Source: Xanthobacteraceae bacterium
GTDB taxonomy: Bacteria > Pseudomonadota > Alphaproteobacteria > Rhizobiales > Xanthobacteraceae
Length of the DNA: 64,000 nucleotides
Direction: 5' to 3'
Assembly: GCA_028290465.1 (NCBI GenBank)
Contig: JAQGJU010000023.1
Span: 1 to 64,000 of the forward strand
A program made the translations under genes and the position numbers. The notes below the pieces were generated by a model. That model searched no databases. It had not been told where the DNA came from and worked only from the letters and a program-made list of their open reading frames with translations. Of the stretch, positions 43,537 through 51,694 are shown piece after piece (within the stretch, counting starts at the first letter, position 1; every line of letters begins with the position of its first letter).

Positions 43537-44760
43537 CTAAATGCCCGCCCACATCCGGCCCGGATTGAGCACGCCTTTCGGATCGAAGCCGTCCTTGATC
43601 CGTTGGCTGAGCGCCGCGATGCCGGGGCCGTCCGGCGTGAACACGTCGATCGCCGCGCGGATCGCGGCCGGCGCGCGGATCAATGTCGCCTGCCCGCCCG
43701 CGTTCGCGACCGCGCGGCGCACCAGACCGGCGCCGGCATCGTCGGATGGCGCCAGCGCCGCCCAGATCAACCCGCCCGCCCAGTCGTAGATCAATTCCGC
43801 GTCCGCTTCCGCGGCGAGCGCCGCACCGAGCGCGGCGCCTTGACTGGGCGCGGTCGACAGCCGCCACACATGACGCGCGCCAGCCGGACCATCGACCGCG
43901 AACGGCACCACATCGCGGACCGCGCGCCACAGCGTGCGCGATGCCTCGGTGTCCAGTGTCTCCGGCTGACCGTAGGAGCGCATCAGGCTTTCGAGCAATG
44001 TCTTGCGATGGGCCACCGACGGCGCGACACCTTCCAAGCGTAGTGCGGTGAAGGCTTGTCCGCCCGGCATGCCCGGCAAGCGCGCGACGATGCTGGCCGG
44101 CAGATGCGCCGCGCCCGACACCTCGCAGGACGACGCCATCGCCTGCATCATGGCTTCCGCGGCCCTTGCCGCCCCGAGCCCCGGCACCAACAGCGTCTGC
44201 TCAGTCTCGGCGCGGGGAAGGACTTTTATGGTCACATCCGTCATCGCGCCGAGCGTGCCGAACGCGCCGGCCATCAGCTTGCACAGATCGTACCCAGTGA
44301 CGTTCTTCACCACCCGGCCGCCGGATTTAAAAGTCTCGCCCCGGCCGGACACCGCCGAGAAGCCGAGAAAATGATCGCGCGCGGCACCGGCCTTGATTCG
44401 TCGTGGGCCGGACGCGTTGACGGAGAGCACGCCGCCGATGGTGGCCGTCCCCGGCGCCGTGCCGAGCAGCGAACCAAAATCCATCGGCTCGAACGCGAGT
44501 TCCTGATCGGACGCCGCGACCAGCGTTTCGATCTCGGTGAGCTTGGTGCCGGCTTTGGCCGACAGTACCAGCTCGTCGGGCTCGTATAGCGTGACGCCGG
44601 CAAGGCCCGAGAGATCCAGCGTCAGGTCGGTCTGGCTTGGCCGGCCGAGCGCGCGCTTCGAGCCGCCGCCGACAATCTCCAATGCCTTGCCGGCGCCGAG
44701 CGCCCATTGCACGGCGGTCTCGACGTCTCGGGCGTCGCGGACTTTCAGAAGATCGGTCAT
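43537..44760 (-). CDS. glcE: Glycolate oxidase FAD-binding subunit GlcE
   Basis: A 407-residue PCMH-type FAD-binding protein: VGGGSKRALGRP at about 35-46, GTATIGGVLSVNASGPRRIK with the phosphate-binding Gly run, and GGRVVKNVTGYDLCKLMAGA. The C-terminal ending QRIKDGFDPKGVLNPGRM is shared with GlcD. ATG 44760 overlaps the glcD stop (TGATG), showing coupled translation. The frame also opens at TTG 44763. The 202-bp gap after it holds the TPP riboswitch. Confidence 0.95.
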   Translation of the reverse strand: MTDLLKVRDARDVETAVQWALGAGKALEIVGGGSKRALGRPSQTDLTLDLSGLAGVTLYEPDELVLSAKAGTKLTEIETLVAASDQELAFEPMDFGSLLGTAPGTATIGGVLSVNASGPRRIKAGAARDHFLGFSAVSGRGETFKSGGRVVKNVTGYDLCKLMAGAFGTLGAMTDVTIKVLPRAETEQTLLVPGLGAARAAEAMMQAMASSCEVSGAAHLPASIVARLPGMPGGQAFTALRLEGVAPSVAHRKTLLESLMRSYGQPETLDTEASRTLWRAVRDVVPFAVDGPAGARHVWRLSTAPSQGAALGAALAAEADAELIYDWAGGLIWAALAPSDDAGAGLVRRAVANAGGQATLIRAPAAIRAAIDVFTPDGPGIAALSQRIKDGFDPKGVLNPGRMWAGI

Positions 44761-46253
44761 CAAAATCTCGGAATGTCCGGGAACGGCAATTGGCCGCCGG
44801 AAATGTGCACCCGGCCCAATTCAGCGCAGCGGTGCAGCGCCGGAAACACCTTGCCGGGATTGAGCAGGCCCTGGTCGTCGAACGCGCATTTGAGCCGCTG
44901 CTGCTGCTTCAGGTCGATCTCGGAAAACATCGCCGGCATCAGGTCGCGCTTTTCGACGCCGACGCCGTGCTCACCGGTCAGCACACCGCCCACCTCGACG
45001 CAGAGCCGCAGGATGTCGCTGCCGAAATCCTCGGCGCGCTGCAATTCGCCGGGCTTGTTGGCATCGTACAGAATCAGCGGATGCAGATTGCCGTCGCCGG
45101 CATGAAATACGTTGGCGACGCCGAGCCCGTATTTGGCCGACAGCTCCTTCATACGATGCAGCACCTGCGGCAGCCGGGCGCGCGGGATGGTGCCGTCCAT
45201 GCAGTAATAGTCCGGCGAAATCCGCCCGACCGCCGGGAACGCCGCCTTGCGGCCGGCCCAGAACAGCAGACGTTCTTCCTCAGAGGTAGAGACCCGGATG
45301 GTCGAGGCATGGCAGCCTCCTGCGATCTCCGACACGCGCGCGATCAGATGATCGACTTCGGCCTGCGGCCCATCCAGTTCGACGATAAGCAATGCCTCGA
45401 CGTCCAGCGGATAGCCCGCATGGACGAACTCCTCGACGGCGTGGATCGCCGGCCGGTCCATCATCTCCATGCCGCCTGGAATGATGCCGGCGCCGATTAC
45501 CTGACTGACGCAGGCCCCGGCATCCTCGGACGACGGAAAGCCGACCAGCACGGCGCGCGCGGTCTCGGGCTTTTTCAGCAGCCGCACCGTGATCTCGGTG
45601 ACCACACCAAGCAGCCCCTCGGACCCGGTGATGATGCCGAGCAGGTCATAGCCGCCGCTGTCGAGATGCTTGCCGCCGATGCGCAACACCTCGCCGGTGA
45701 TCAGCACGATCTCGCAGCCGAGCACATTGTTGGTCGTCATGCCGTATTTCAGGCAATGCACGCCGCCGGAGTTTTCCGCGATATTGCCGCCGATGGTGCA
45801 GGCGATCTGCGACGACGGATCGGGCGCGTAATAGAAGCCCTCGTGCTCAACGGCCCGGGTGACGGCCAAGTTGGTAACACCGGGCTCGACCACCGCGACC
45901 CGGTTGGCGAAGTCGATCTCACGAATCCGGCTGAATTTGGCCATGCCGAGCAGCACGCCATCGACCAGCGGCAGCGCGCCGCCCGACAGCGAGGTGCCGG
46001 CGCCGCGCGGCACCACCTTGATGCCCTCGGCGTGGCAATAGGCCAGCACGCGGGAGACCTGTTCGGTGGTCTCCGGCAGCACCACGACCATCGGCATCTG
46101 CCGGTAGGCGGTCAGGCCGTCGGATTCGAACGGCTTCATCTCGCGTTCGGTCGCGATCACCCCCTCGCCTGGCACGAACGCCCGCAAGGCCGCGACGATG
46201 CGTTCGCGACGCGCCAGCACGCCCTGGTCGGCCGGCGGCATGATCACCGACAT
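44760..46253 (-). CDS. glcD: Glycolate oxidase FAD-linked subunit GlcD
   Basis: A 497-residue flavoprotein that oxidises glycolate to glyoxylate. It has the FAD-binding PRGAGTSLSGGALP (about 89-102), ENSGGVHCLKYGMTTNNVLG, VANVFHAGDGNLHPLI and GEHGVGVEKRDLM, all standard for GlcD. First gene of the leftward cluster glcD-glcE-thiM-glcF-H1-aceB. The 221-bp gap upstream is shared with the cytochrome c gene on the other strand and no GlcC regulator gene is adjacent. Confidence 0.96.
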   Translation of the reverse strand: MSVIMPPADQGVLARRERIVAALRAFVPGEGVIATEREMKPFESDGLTAYRQMPMVVVLPETTEQVSRVLAYCHAEGIKVVPRGAGTSLSGGALPLVDGVLLGMAKFSRIREIDFANRVAVVEPGVTNLAVTRAVEHEGFYYAPDPSSQIACTIGGNIAENSGGVHCLKYGMTTNNVLGCEIVLITGEVLRIGGKHLDSGGYDLLGIITGSEGLLGVVTEITVRLLKKPETARAVLVGFPSSEDAGACVSQVIGAGIIPGGMEMMDRPAIHAVEEFVHAGYPLDVEALLIVELDGPQAEVDHLIARVSEIAGGCHASTIRVSTSEEERLLFWAGRKAAFPAVGRISPDYYCMDGTIPRARLPQVLHRMKELSAKYGLGVANVFHAGDGNLHPLILYDANKPGELQRAEDFGSDILRLCVEVGGVLTGEHGVGVEKRDLMPAMFSEIDLKQQQRLKCAFDDQGLLNPGKVFPALHRCAELGRVHISGGQLPFPDIPRF

Positions 46254-46474
46254 CTTCCCCTCCTCGCGGTTGCGCGGATTTCTTTATATCGCGAAAGCTA
46301 TCTTGAAACGCGGACGATGTCGCAATGCCAAAGGAACGGCCGGGCATTCCGACGGTTGACAGGGAACGCCAGGAACGTCATTCGAACGGTTGCAAGAACG
46401 GCCGCCCGGACCCCGGATCGAGGCCGACTATCGTTCAGCCCGGCGGTCGGGCGTCAGCCGATGAGGAGTTGGGA

Positions 46475-46861
46475 ATGATCAAACGTCTGGTGTGTGCTGC
46501 CCTTGCGTTCATGGTGTCGACCGGAGTGACGTTGGCTCAGGATCTGGCCGCCGGCGAGACCTCGTTCAAGAAGTGCGCGCCCTGCCACGCGATCGGCGAA
46601 GGCGCCAAGAACAAGGTCGGCCCGGAGCAAAACGGCCTCGAAGGCCGCAAGGCCGGCACGGTCGAGGGCTACACCTATTCCGAGGCCAACAAGAATTCCG
46701 GCCTGACCTGGGACGAAGCCACCTTCAAGGAATACATCAAGGATCCGCGCGCCAAGATCCCCGGCACCAAGATGGTGTTCGCCGGCATCAAGAACGAGAC
46801 TGAGGCCAACAATCTATGGGCCTATCTCAAGCAGTTCGGGCCGGACGGTACGAAGAAGTAA
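46475..46861 (+). CDS. Class I cytochrome c (c2/c550-like)
   Basis: A 128-residue periplasmic cytochrome from ATG 46475, with GAGGAG seven bases upstream. The signal peptide ends near VTLAQD. Heme attachment is KKCAPCHAIGEG, with the His as axial ligand. KIPGTKMVFAGIKNE carries the second axial ligand, Met. Length and pattern fit soluble c2/c550 electron carriers of Hyphomicrobiales. It diverges from glcD; a link to that electron pathway is possible but the enzyme complex feeds quinones, so it is probably coincidental. Confidence 0.93.
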   Translation: MIKRLVCAALAFMVSTGVTLAQDLAAGETSFKKCAPCHAIGEGAKNKVGPEQNGLEGRKAGTVEGYTYSEANKNSGLTWDEATFKEYIKDPRAKIPGTKMVFAGIKNETEANNLWAYLKQFGPDGTKK

Positions 46862-46891
46862 GCGACACATTCGTTCGGCGAATTGATCTAT

Positions 46892-46916
46892 CGGGCTAAC
46901 CCGACGGGTTAGCCCG
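46892..46916. terminator. Hairpin between cytochrome c and TetR genes
   Basis: CGGGCTAACCC-GAC-GGGTTAGCCCG, a perfect 11-bp stem. It lies 30 bp past the cytochrome c stop and overlaps the TetR gene's stop codon. Only short T content follows, so termination efficiency is uncertain. Confidence 0.65.
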
Positions 46917-47592
46917 GCTCTATTGCCGGCACCTCAAATGCAGGCACTAGAGTCTGCACCACCAGTCCGCGCGCGCGGGCGTCGATCACCCCGAGCCCGC
47001 GCAACGCGAACAGCGTCAGAGCCTGCACGGTGGCGCGGACCTTGCCGGGATCGGCCGCGCTCGCTGGCGCCAGCGGGCCGATCAGGCCTTCCAGCAGCGC
47101 CCCGACCAGGGCCGGCGCCGACAGCGCCGGATCCTGGTCCGGCAGATGGCCGCCAGCCTTGGCGGCCGCGATGCGCGTCGCAATCTCATTGACCAGCGCT
47201 TCGCGATAGCTGAGCCGCGCCGCGTTGGCCTCGGCATCGATCGGTTCGGCCAGCACCGCCCAGGCCAATTTACGCTGCGCCAGCGCGCGGGCCGCAAAGG
47301 TCGTGATTGCAGCGGCTAGCGCCGAGACAGGCCCCGGCGCGGCGCCGGCCGCCTTGCGCAGCGCGGCGAGCTCACGGGCTGCGACCGCCGTCACCAGCGC
47401 CGCCACGAGATCGGTCTTGGACGGAAAATAACGATAGACCGTGCCGGCCGCGATCATCGCCCGCTCGGCAACCGGCGCGATCTGCACCGCCGCCATGCCG
47501 CCCTCGGCGGCCAGCGCCTCGCCGGCCGCGAGAATAGCCTCGCGCCGCGCCGCGAGGCGACGGACGACATTATCGGTGCGGCGGTAAGCCAT
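46909..47592 (-). CDS. TetR-family transcriptional regulator
   Basis: A 227-residue protein. Residues about 15-60 are the DNA-binding domain: RREAILAAGEALAAEGG, VQIAPVAERAMIAAGTVYRY and FPSKTDLVAAL. The rest is an Ala-rich helical ligand domain. Its stop lies inside the hairpin. It is 49 bp downstream of the thiamine-diphosphate enzyme gene on the same strand, so it may control that gene or its own operon. Confidence 0.9.
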   Translation of the reverse strand: MAYRRTDNVVRRLAARREAILAAGEALAAEGGMAAVQIAPVAERAMIAAGTVYRYFPSKTDLVAALVTAVAARELAALRKAAGAAPGPVSALAAAITTFAARALAQRKLAWAVLAEPIDAEANAARLSYREALVNEIATRIAAAKAGGHLPDQDPALSAPALVGALLEGLIGPLAPASAADPGKVRATVQALTLFALRGLGVIDARARGLVVQTLVPAFEVPAIEPG

Positions 47593-47641
47593 GAAAGAGT
47601 GAAGTATGATTCACTCGAATTTGGCAAGCTTCTTCAAAGAG

Positions 47642-49327
47642 TCAGCCGCCTTGGCTCGCCGATGCCTTCTTGCGAATCGCCTCCAGCGTGGTGGTCGGCG
47701 TGATCGCCTCGGGGTCGATCTTCAGATGCAGGATCGCCGGCTTGCCGATCTGCTGCGCGGTCGCAAACGCGGCCGGAAAATCCTCGGTCTTGCGCACCAG
47801 CGCGCCGTAGCCGCCGAAGGCGTGCGCGTAGGCGACGAAGTCCGGGTTCTGCAATTGCGTCGCCGAAACCCGTCCCGGATATTCGCGCTCCTGATGCATG
47901 CGGATGGTGCCGTACATGCCGTTGTCGGCCACCACGATGATGATCGGCACATTGTATTGCACGGCCGTCGCGAATTCCTGGCCGTGCATCAGAAAGTCGC
48001 CATCGCCGGCGATGCACACCACCGTCGTCTCCGGCGAATGGCGCTTGATGCCGATCGCCGCCGGCACGCCATAGCCCATCGAGCCGGAGGTCGGCGCGAC
48101 CTGGGTACCGAACCGCCGGAAGCGATAGAAGCGGTGAATCCAGGCAGCGAAATTGCCGGCTCCGTTGGCGATGACGGCATCCTCGGGCAGGTTCTCGCGC
48201 AGCCAGACGATCACCTCGCCGAGATTGACCGCGCCCGGCACCGGCGTCGCCTTGTCGGACCACGCCAGATAATCGGCATGCGCGGTCGCGGTGCCGGCGC
48301 TCCAGGAGATCGTGTTGGGTGGCTGCAGGCCCTCGAGCGAGGCCGCGAACGCGGTCGGCGAGGCCTGGATCGGCAGCAGCGGCCGGTAGACCCGGCCGAG
48401 TTCTTCGGCACCCGGATGCACATGCACCAGCTTCATCTGCGGCGTCGGAATGTCGAACAGCGTGTAGCTCTGCGACGGCAATTCGCCGAGCCGCGCGCCG
48501 ATCATCAGCACCAGATCGGCCGCCTTGATGCGCTCCAGCAGTTTCGGATTCGGCCCGATGCCGAGATCGCCCGCGTAGCAGGCATGCATCGGATCGAACA
48601 GATGGGCGCGGCGAAACGTCGTGCAGACCGGCAATGCGAAACGCTCGGCAAAGCGCTGCACCGCGTCGCATGCGGCCTGCGACCAGCGGCTGCCGCCGAG
48701 GATCACCATCGGGCGCTCCGCCGCCCAGATCAGCTTCTGCAGCTTGGCCATGTCGGACAGGCCCGGCCAGCTTTCAACCGGCTCGAACGCCGGCGCATCC
48801 GGCACCGACACGCGCTCGACCAGCATGTCCTCGGGCAAAGCGATCACGACCGGGCCGGGCCGGCCGCTGGTCGCGGTGTAAAACGCGCGCGACACCAGTT
48901 CGGGAATCCGCGCCGGATCGTCGATCTCGGTGACCCATTTGGCGACCGAGCCGAACACCGCGCGATAGTCCAGTTCCTGGAACGCTTCGCGCTCGCGCAT
49001 GTCGCGCGCCACCTGCCCGACGAACAGGATCATCGGCGTCGAATCCTGCCGCGCGATATGCAACCCGGCGGACGCGTTGGTGGCGCCCGGTCCGCGCGTG
49101 ACGAAGCAGATGCCGGGCCGGCCGGTCGCCTTGCCGACCGCTTCCGCCATCATGGCGGCGCCGCCTTCCTGGCGGCATACCGTCACCTGAAGGTCGCGCT
49201 CGGGAAAGGCGTCCAGCACCGCGAGATAGCTCTCGCCGGGCACGCAGAATATCTCGCGCGTGCCATGCGCGATCAGTTGATCGACCAGGACTTCGCCACC
49301 GGTCCGCAGATTGTCTTTGCCGCGCAT
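47642..49327 (-). CDS. Thiamine-diphosphate-dependent enzyme, acetolactate synthase-like
   Basis: A 561-residue three-domain enzyme. The N-terminal PYR domain has VPGESYLAVLDAF with the catalytic Glu, and GGAAMMAEAVGKATG. The central domain is about 195-330. The C-terminal PP domain has the ThDP motif GDGDFLMHGQEFATAVQYNV ending in the conserved Asn of VADN. It resembles acetolactate synthase large subunits and benzoylformate-like decarboxylases, but there is no small-subunit gene and it sits beside a TctC binding protein and a TetR gene rather than in an ilv operon. Its true substrate is open. Confidence 0.9.
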   Translation of the reverse strand: MRGKDNLRTGGEVLVDQLIAHGTREIFCVPGESYLAVLDAFPERDLQVTVCRQEGGAAMMAEAVGKATGRPGICFVTRGPGATNASAGLHIARQDSTPMILFVGQVARDMREREAFQELDYRAVFGSVAKWVTEIDDPARIPELVSRAFYTATSGRPGPVVIALPEDMLVERVSVPDAPAFEPVESWPGLSDMAKLQKLIWAAERPMVILGGSRWSQAACDAVQRFAERFALPVCTTFRRAHLFDPMHACYAGDLGIGPNPKLLERIKAADLVLMIGARLGELPSQSYTLFDIPTPQMKLVHVHPGAEELGRVYRPLLPIQASPTAFAASLEGLQPPNTISWSAGTATAHADYLAWSDKATPVPGAVNLGEVIVWLRENLPEDAVIANGAGNFAAWIHRFYRFRRFGTQVAPTSGSMGYGVPAAIGIKRHSPETTVVCIAGDGDFLMHGQEFATAVQYNVPIIIVVADNGMYGTIRMHQEREYPGRVSATQLQNPDFVAYAHAFGGYGALVRKTEDFPAAFATAQQIGKPAILHLKIDPEAITPTTTLEAIRKKASASQGG

Positions 49328-49475
49328 GTCAGGATTCCGCTCAAATATTCTTGTTGGCCATCCTCCGCCCGACGGGCGAGGGAACGAGATATCTGCGATG
49401 AGCTCTTTCTAGCGCTTCAGCGGCTTTCCTTCCACTGCATGTTTGCGACGCACCGGCTTTCGCGATGCGGCAGGC

Positions 49476-50441
49476 TCAATTCACCTTGATGTCGGCCGCC
49501 TTGATCACCGGCGCCCAGCGCGCGATCTCGCGATCGATCAAGGCGCGGAATTCCGCCGGCGATGAGCCGACCGGCTCCATCAATTGCGTGGCGAGCCGCT
49601 CGCGAACCGTCGGGGCCTTCAGAGCCTCGACGACCTGCTTGTTGATCTGCTCGATGATCGCCGGCGGCGTGCCGGCCGGCGCGATCAAGCCATTCCAGGC
49701 ATCGGCTTCGACATTGATGCCGCTTTCTTTCAACGTCGGCACGTCTGGCAGATAGGGCGAGCGCTTCGCGGTCGACACCGCCAGGATCTTGACCTCACCC
49801 GAAGCCGCATGCGGCGTCACCGAGATCGCCGGCAGGCAGCCAACCTGCACATCGCCGCGCAGCAGCGCCGTCACGGCCTGGCCCGATCCGGTATACGGAA
49901 TATGCACCGGCCGGGCGCCGGTCTTGATCGCGATGGCCTCCATCGCCAGATGCGACAGCGAACCGACGCCGATCGACGCATAGGAGTATTTTTCCGGCGC
50001 CGCCTTGAGCAGCGCGAACAGTTCCGCGACGGAGTTCACTTTAAGACTGCTCGGCACCGCGAGCGCGCTCGGCTGCGTGATCAATTGCGTGATCGGCGCA
50101 ATGTCTTGCGCCGGATCGTAAGGCAGCTTGCTGAACAGCAGCGTGTTGATGGCCAGCGGTCCGCCGATGCTGACGCCGATCGTATAGCCGTCGGGCGCGG
50201 CGCTTGCGACCGCGCCGGTGCCCAGATTGCCGCTGGCGCCCGGCTTGTTCTCGACGATGAAGGTGCTGCCGGCATTGGCCTGCTGCAACTGATTGGCGAT
50301 CACCCGGGCGACCATGTCGGGCGTCGAGCCGGGCGCGAACGGCACGATGATCTTGACGGGCTTGGCCGGCCAGTCCTGTGCGCCGGCTGGCGCCGCGCCG
50401 AGAACAAGCGCGAGCAGCGCGGCCACGATTCCGGTCTTCAT
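49476..50441 (-). CDS. Bug/TctC-family tripartite tricarboxylate binding protein
   Basis: A 321-residue periplasmic receptor; the signal peptide ends near APAGAQDWPAK. It then shows the family pattern PVKIIVPFAPGSTPDMVARV, VENKPGASGNLGTGAVA, APDGYTIGV and HIPYTGSGQAVTALLRGDVQ. Such Bug receptors capture carboxylates or amides. TctA and TctB are absent here, as is common for orphan Bug proteins. It is 148 bp upstream of the ThDP enzyme on the same strand and may serve that pathway. Confidence 0.93.
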   Translation of the reverse strand: MKTGIVAALLALVLGAAPAGAQDWPAKPVKIIVPFAPGSTPDMVARVIANQLQQANAGSTFIVENKPGASGNLGTGAVASAAPDGYTIGVSIGGPLAINTLLFSKLPYDPAQDIAPITQLITQPSALAVPSSLKVNSVAELFALLKAAPEKYSYASIGVGSLSHLAMEAIAIKTGARPVHIPYTGSGQAVTALLRGDVQVGCLPAISVTPHAASGEVKILAVSTAKRSPYLPDVPTLKESGINVEADAWNGLIAPAGTPPAIIEQINKQVVEALKAPTVRERLATQLMEPVGSSPAEFRALIDREIARWAPVIKAADIKVN

Positions 50442-50544
50442 GGGTGGGTCTCCGATGAGTCAGATCGCGCGGCCGTACAGGCGCCGTGCTGTTTCGGTCC
50501 CTGCGATTGCTCTGTTGCGTGGTGCCTATGGCACAAGCGGCACA

Positions 50545-51141
50545 TTACGGATAGCGCGCGCCTTGCGTCGCGCCATGGTCGGTTTTGGCGTCGTACTCGA
50601 TGTCCTGCTTGTTGGCTTCCTTGATCAGCGCTTGGCCCAACTGATTGGCGACTTGCCCCATGCGGTCACAATTCGGCTCCGCCGGCAGCTTGGCAATGCC
50701 ATCTTCGATACGCCGAGCAATGTCGATGCCGATCTTGCCATGGCCTTTTTCGTGCACCAGCAGATTGCTCGTATAAGTGTCGAATGCTTGACGCATCGCA
50801 GGCGGCGTGGCGCCGTCCGCCTTCAGGCGCGGTATGGTGATGTTGACCTTGACGTCGGTCGTGGCGCTGGCGATCGCGCAGCCCTGCCCGGTATTTTGGT
50901 AAGTGTAGCGCCAGTTCACGAACCAATTTGTCACCGCGTCGAACCGCCGGCCCTCGGTCTTGTCGACCGGGCCGACCTGATTGAGCGCCTTGCGTAACTC
51001 CAGCGGCGAAGTCCCGGAGACGTCGTAATGTTCCACCGTCTCGGTAACTCTCGGCTCCGCCGCTGCCGGCGATGTGGCCACGATCGCGCCCATGGACGCA
51101 CTCACGGCGACCATGGTCAGCGCACGCCTTAGAATTCCCAT
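50545..51141 (-). CDS. DUF922-family secreted zinc-protease-like protein
   Basis: A 198-residue protein from ATG 51141; the frame runs upstream to 51561, but that part covers the next gene in another frame. Signal peptide residues about 1-25 end near SPAAAEP. The mature part contains VNWRYTYQN and LLVHEKGHGKIGIDIARRIE, where HEKGH fits the HExxH zinc-binding motif. AFDTYTSNLLVHEKGH is typical of DUF922. Two Cys residues (QGCAIA, EPNCDR) could form a disulphide. Predicted periplasmic metallopeptidase; activity unproven. Confidence 0.85.
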   Translation of the reverse strand: MGILRRALTMVAVSASMGAIVATSPAAAEPRVTETVEHYDVSGTSPLELRKALNQVGPVDKTEGRRFDAVTNWFVNWRYTYQNTGQGCAIASATTDVKVNITIPRLKADGATPPAMRQAFDTYTSNLLVHEKGHGKIGIDIARRIEDGIAKLPAEPNCDRMGQVANQLGQALIKEANKQDIEYDAKTDHGATQGARYP

Positions 51142-51178
51142 TCTCAGAAGCCCCTCGCTTCGATATCGCAACAACGAA

Positions 51179-51577
51179 TCAAGTTGCCGGTTCGACAGAA
51201 ACCACCACGAATGTGTGCATCTCGCCGTCTTCGTCCTTGATCGAAACGTATTCGCCGGGTGCGAACTTATGCGCGCCGAACCGGTAGCCGGCTTCGTCGT
51301 CATCCTCAGCGGTGTTGTCGTAATCGAATACCCAGCGCGCATTTTCGGCACCACCCGGTTTGTGCACCAGCTTGCCGATCTGGTCTTCATCGCCTTTCCA
51401 GAACCGCCTGACGCCGCAATGCTCGCGGTGCTTCCGCCACAAATCCGCGTCGATATGCGCCTTGGTGTCGAGCGGCGCAACAAATTCATAGCCATGCTCA
51501 GGCGACCCGTTCGGGAAATCCTTGGAACGGGCAAGTTCAAGACGGATGCGCTTAAGCTCATGTGGCAGTTTGGTCAT
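51179..51577 (-). CDS. Hypothetical protein conserved in Hyphomicrobiales
   Basis: A 132-residue soluble protein from ATG 51577, with AGGGAG upstream; the frame could also open at 51622. It is acidic and begins MTKLPHELKRIRLELARSKD. Later parts are GYEFVAPLDTKAHIDADLWR, CGVRRFWKGDEDQIGKLVHK and GEYVSIKDEDGEMHTFVVVS. No catalytic motif is seen and I assign no function. It lies 37 bp upstream of the DUF922 gene on the same strand and diverges from the APH/AAA gene. Confidence 0.75.
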   Translation of the reverse strand: MTKLPHELKRIRLELARSKDFPNGSPEHGYEFVAPLDTKAHIDADLWRKHREHCGVRRFWKGDEDQIGKLVHKPGGAENARWVFDYDNTAEDDDEAGYRFGAHKFAPGEYVSIKDEDGEMHTFVVVSVEPAT

Positions 51578-51694
51578 GCAATGACTCCCTGGATGGCTGG
51601 GACGGGATCGCCCACATGACAACTTTTTCCGGTAACTTCTTGACGCGCATCAAATCTGCCTGACCTGCGACATGATATCGAGTCAGAATTGCTC

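Noticed and set aside
44637-46478. 613-codon plus-strand open frame
   Set aside because: Antisense shadow of glcD, which has all expected FAD motifs.
47606-49489. 627-codon plus-strand open frame
   Set aside because: Antisense shadow of the ThDP enzyme; repetitive Arg/Asp/His text and no recognisable motif.
51141-51561. N-terminal extension of the DUF922 protein
   Set aside because: The segment is an off-frame reading of the neighbouring 132-residue gene, is Ser/Arg/Thr-rich, and would bury the signal peptide.
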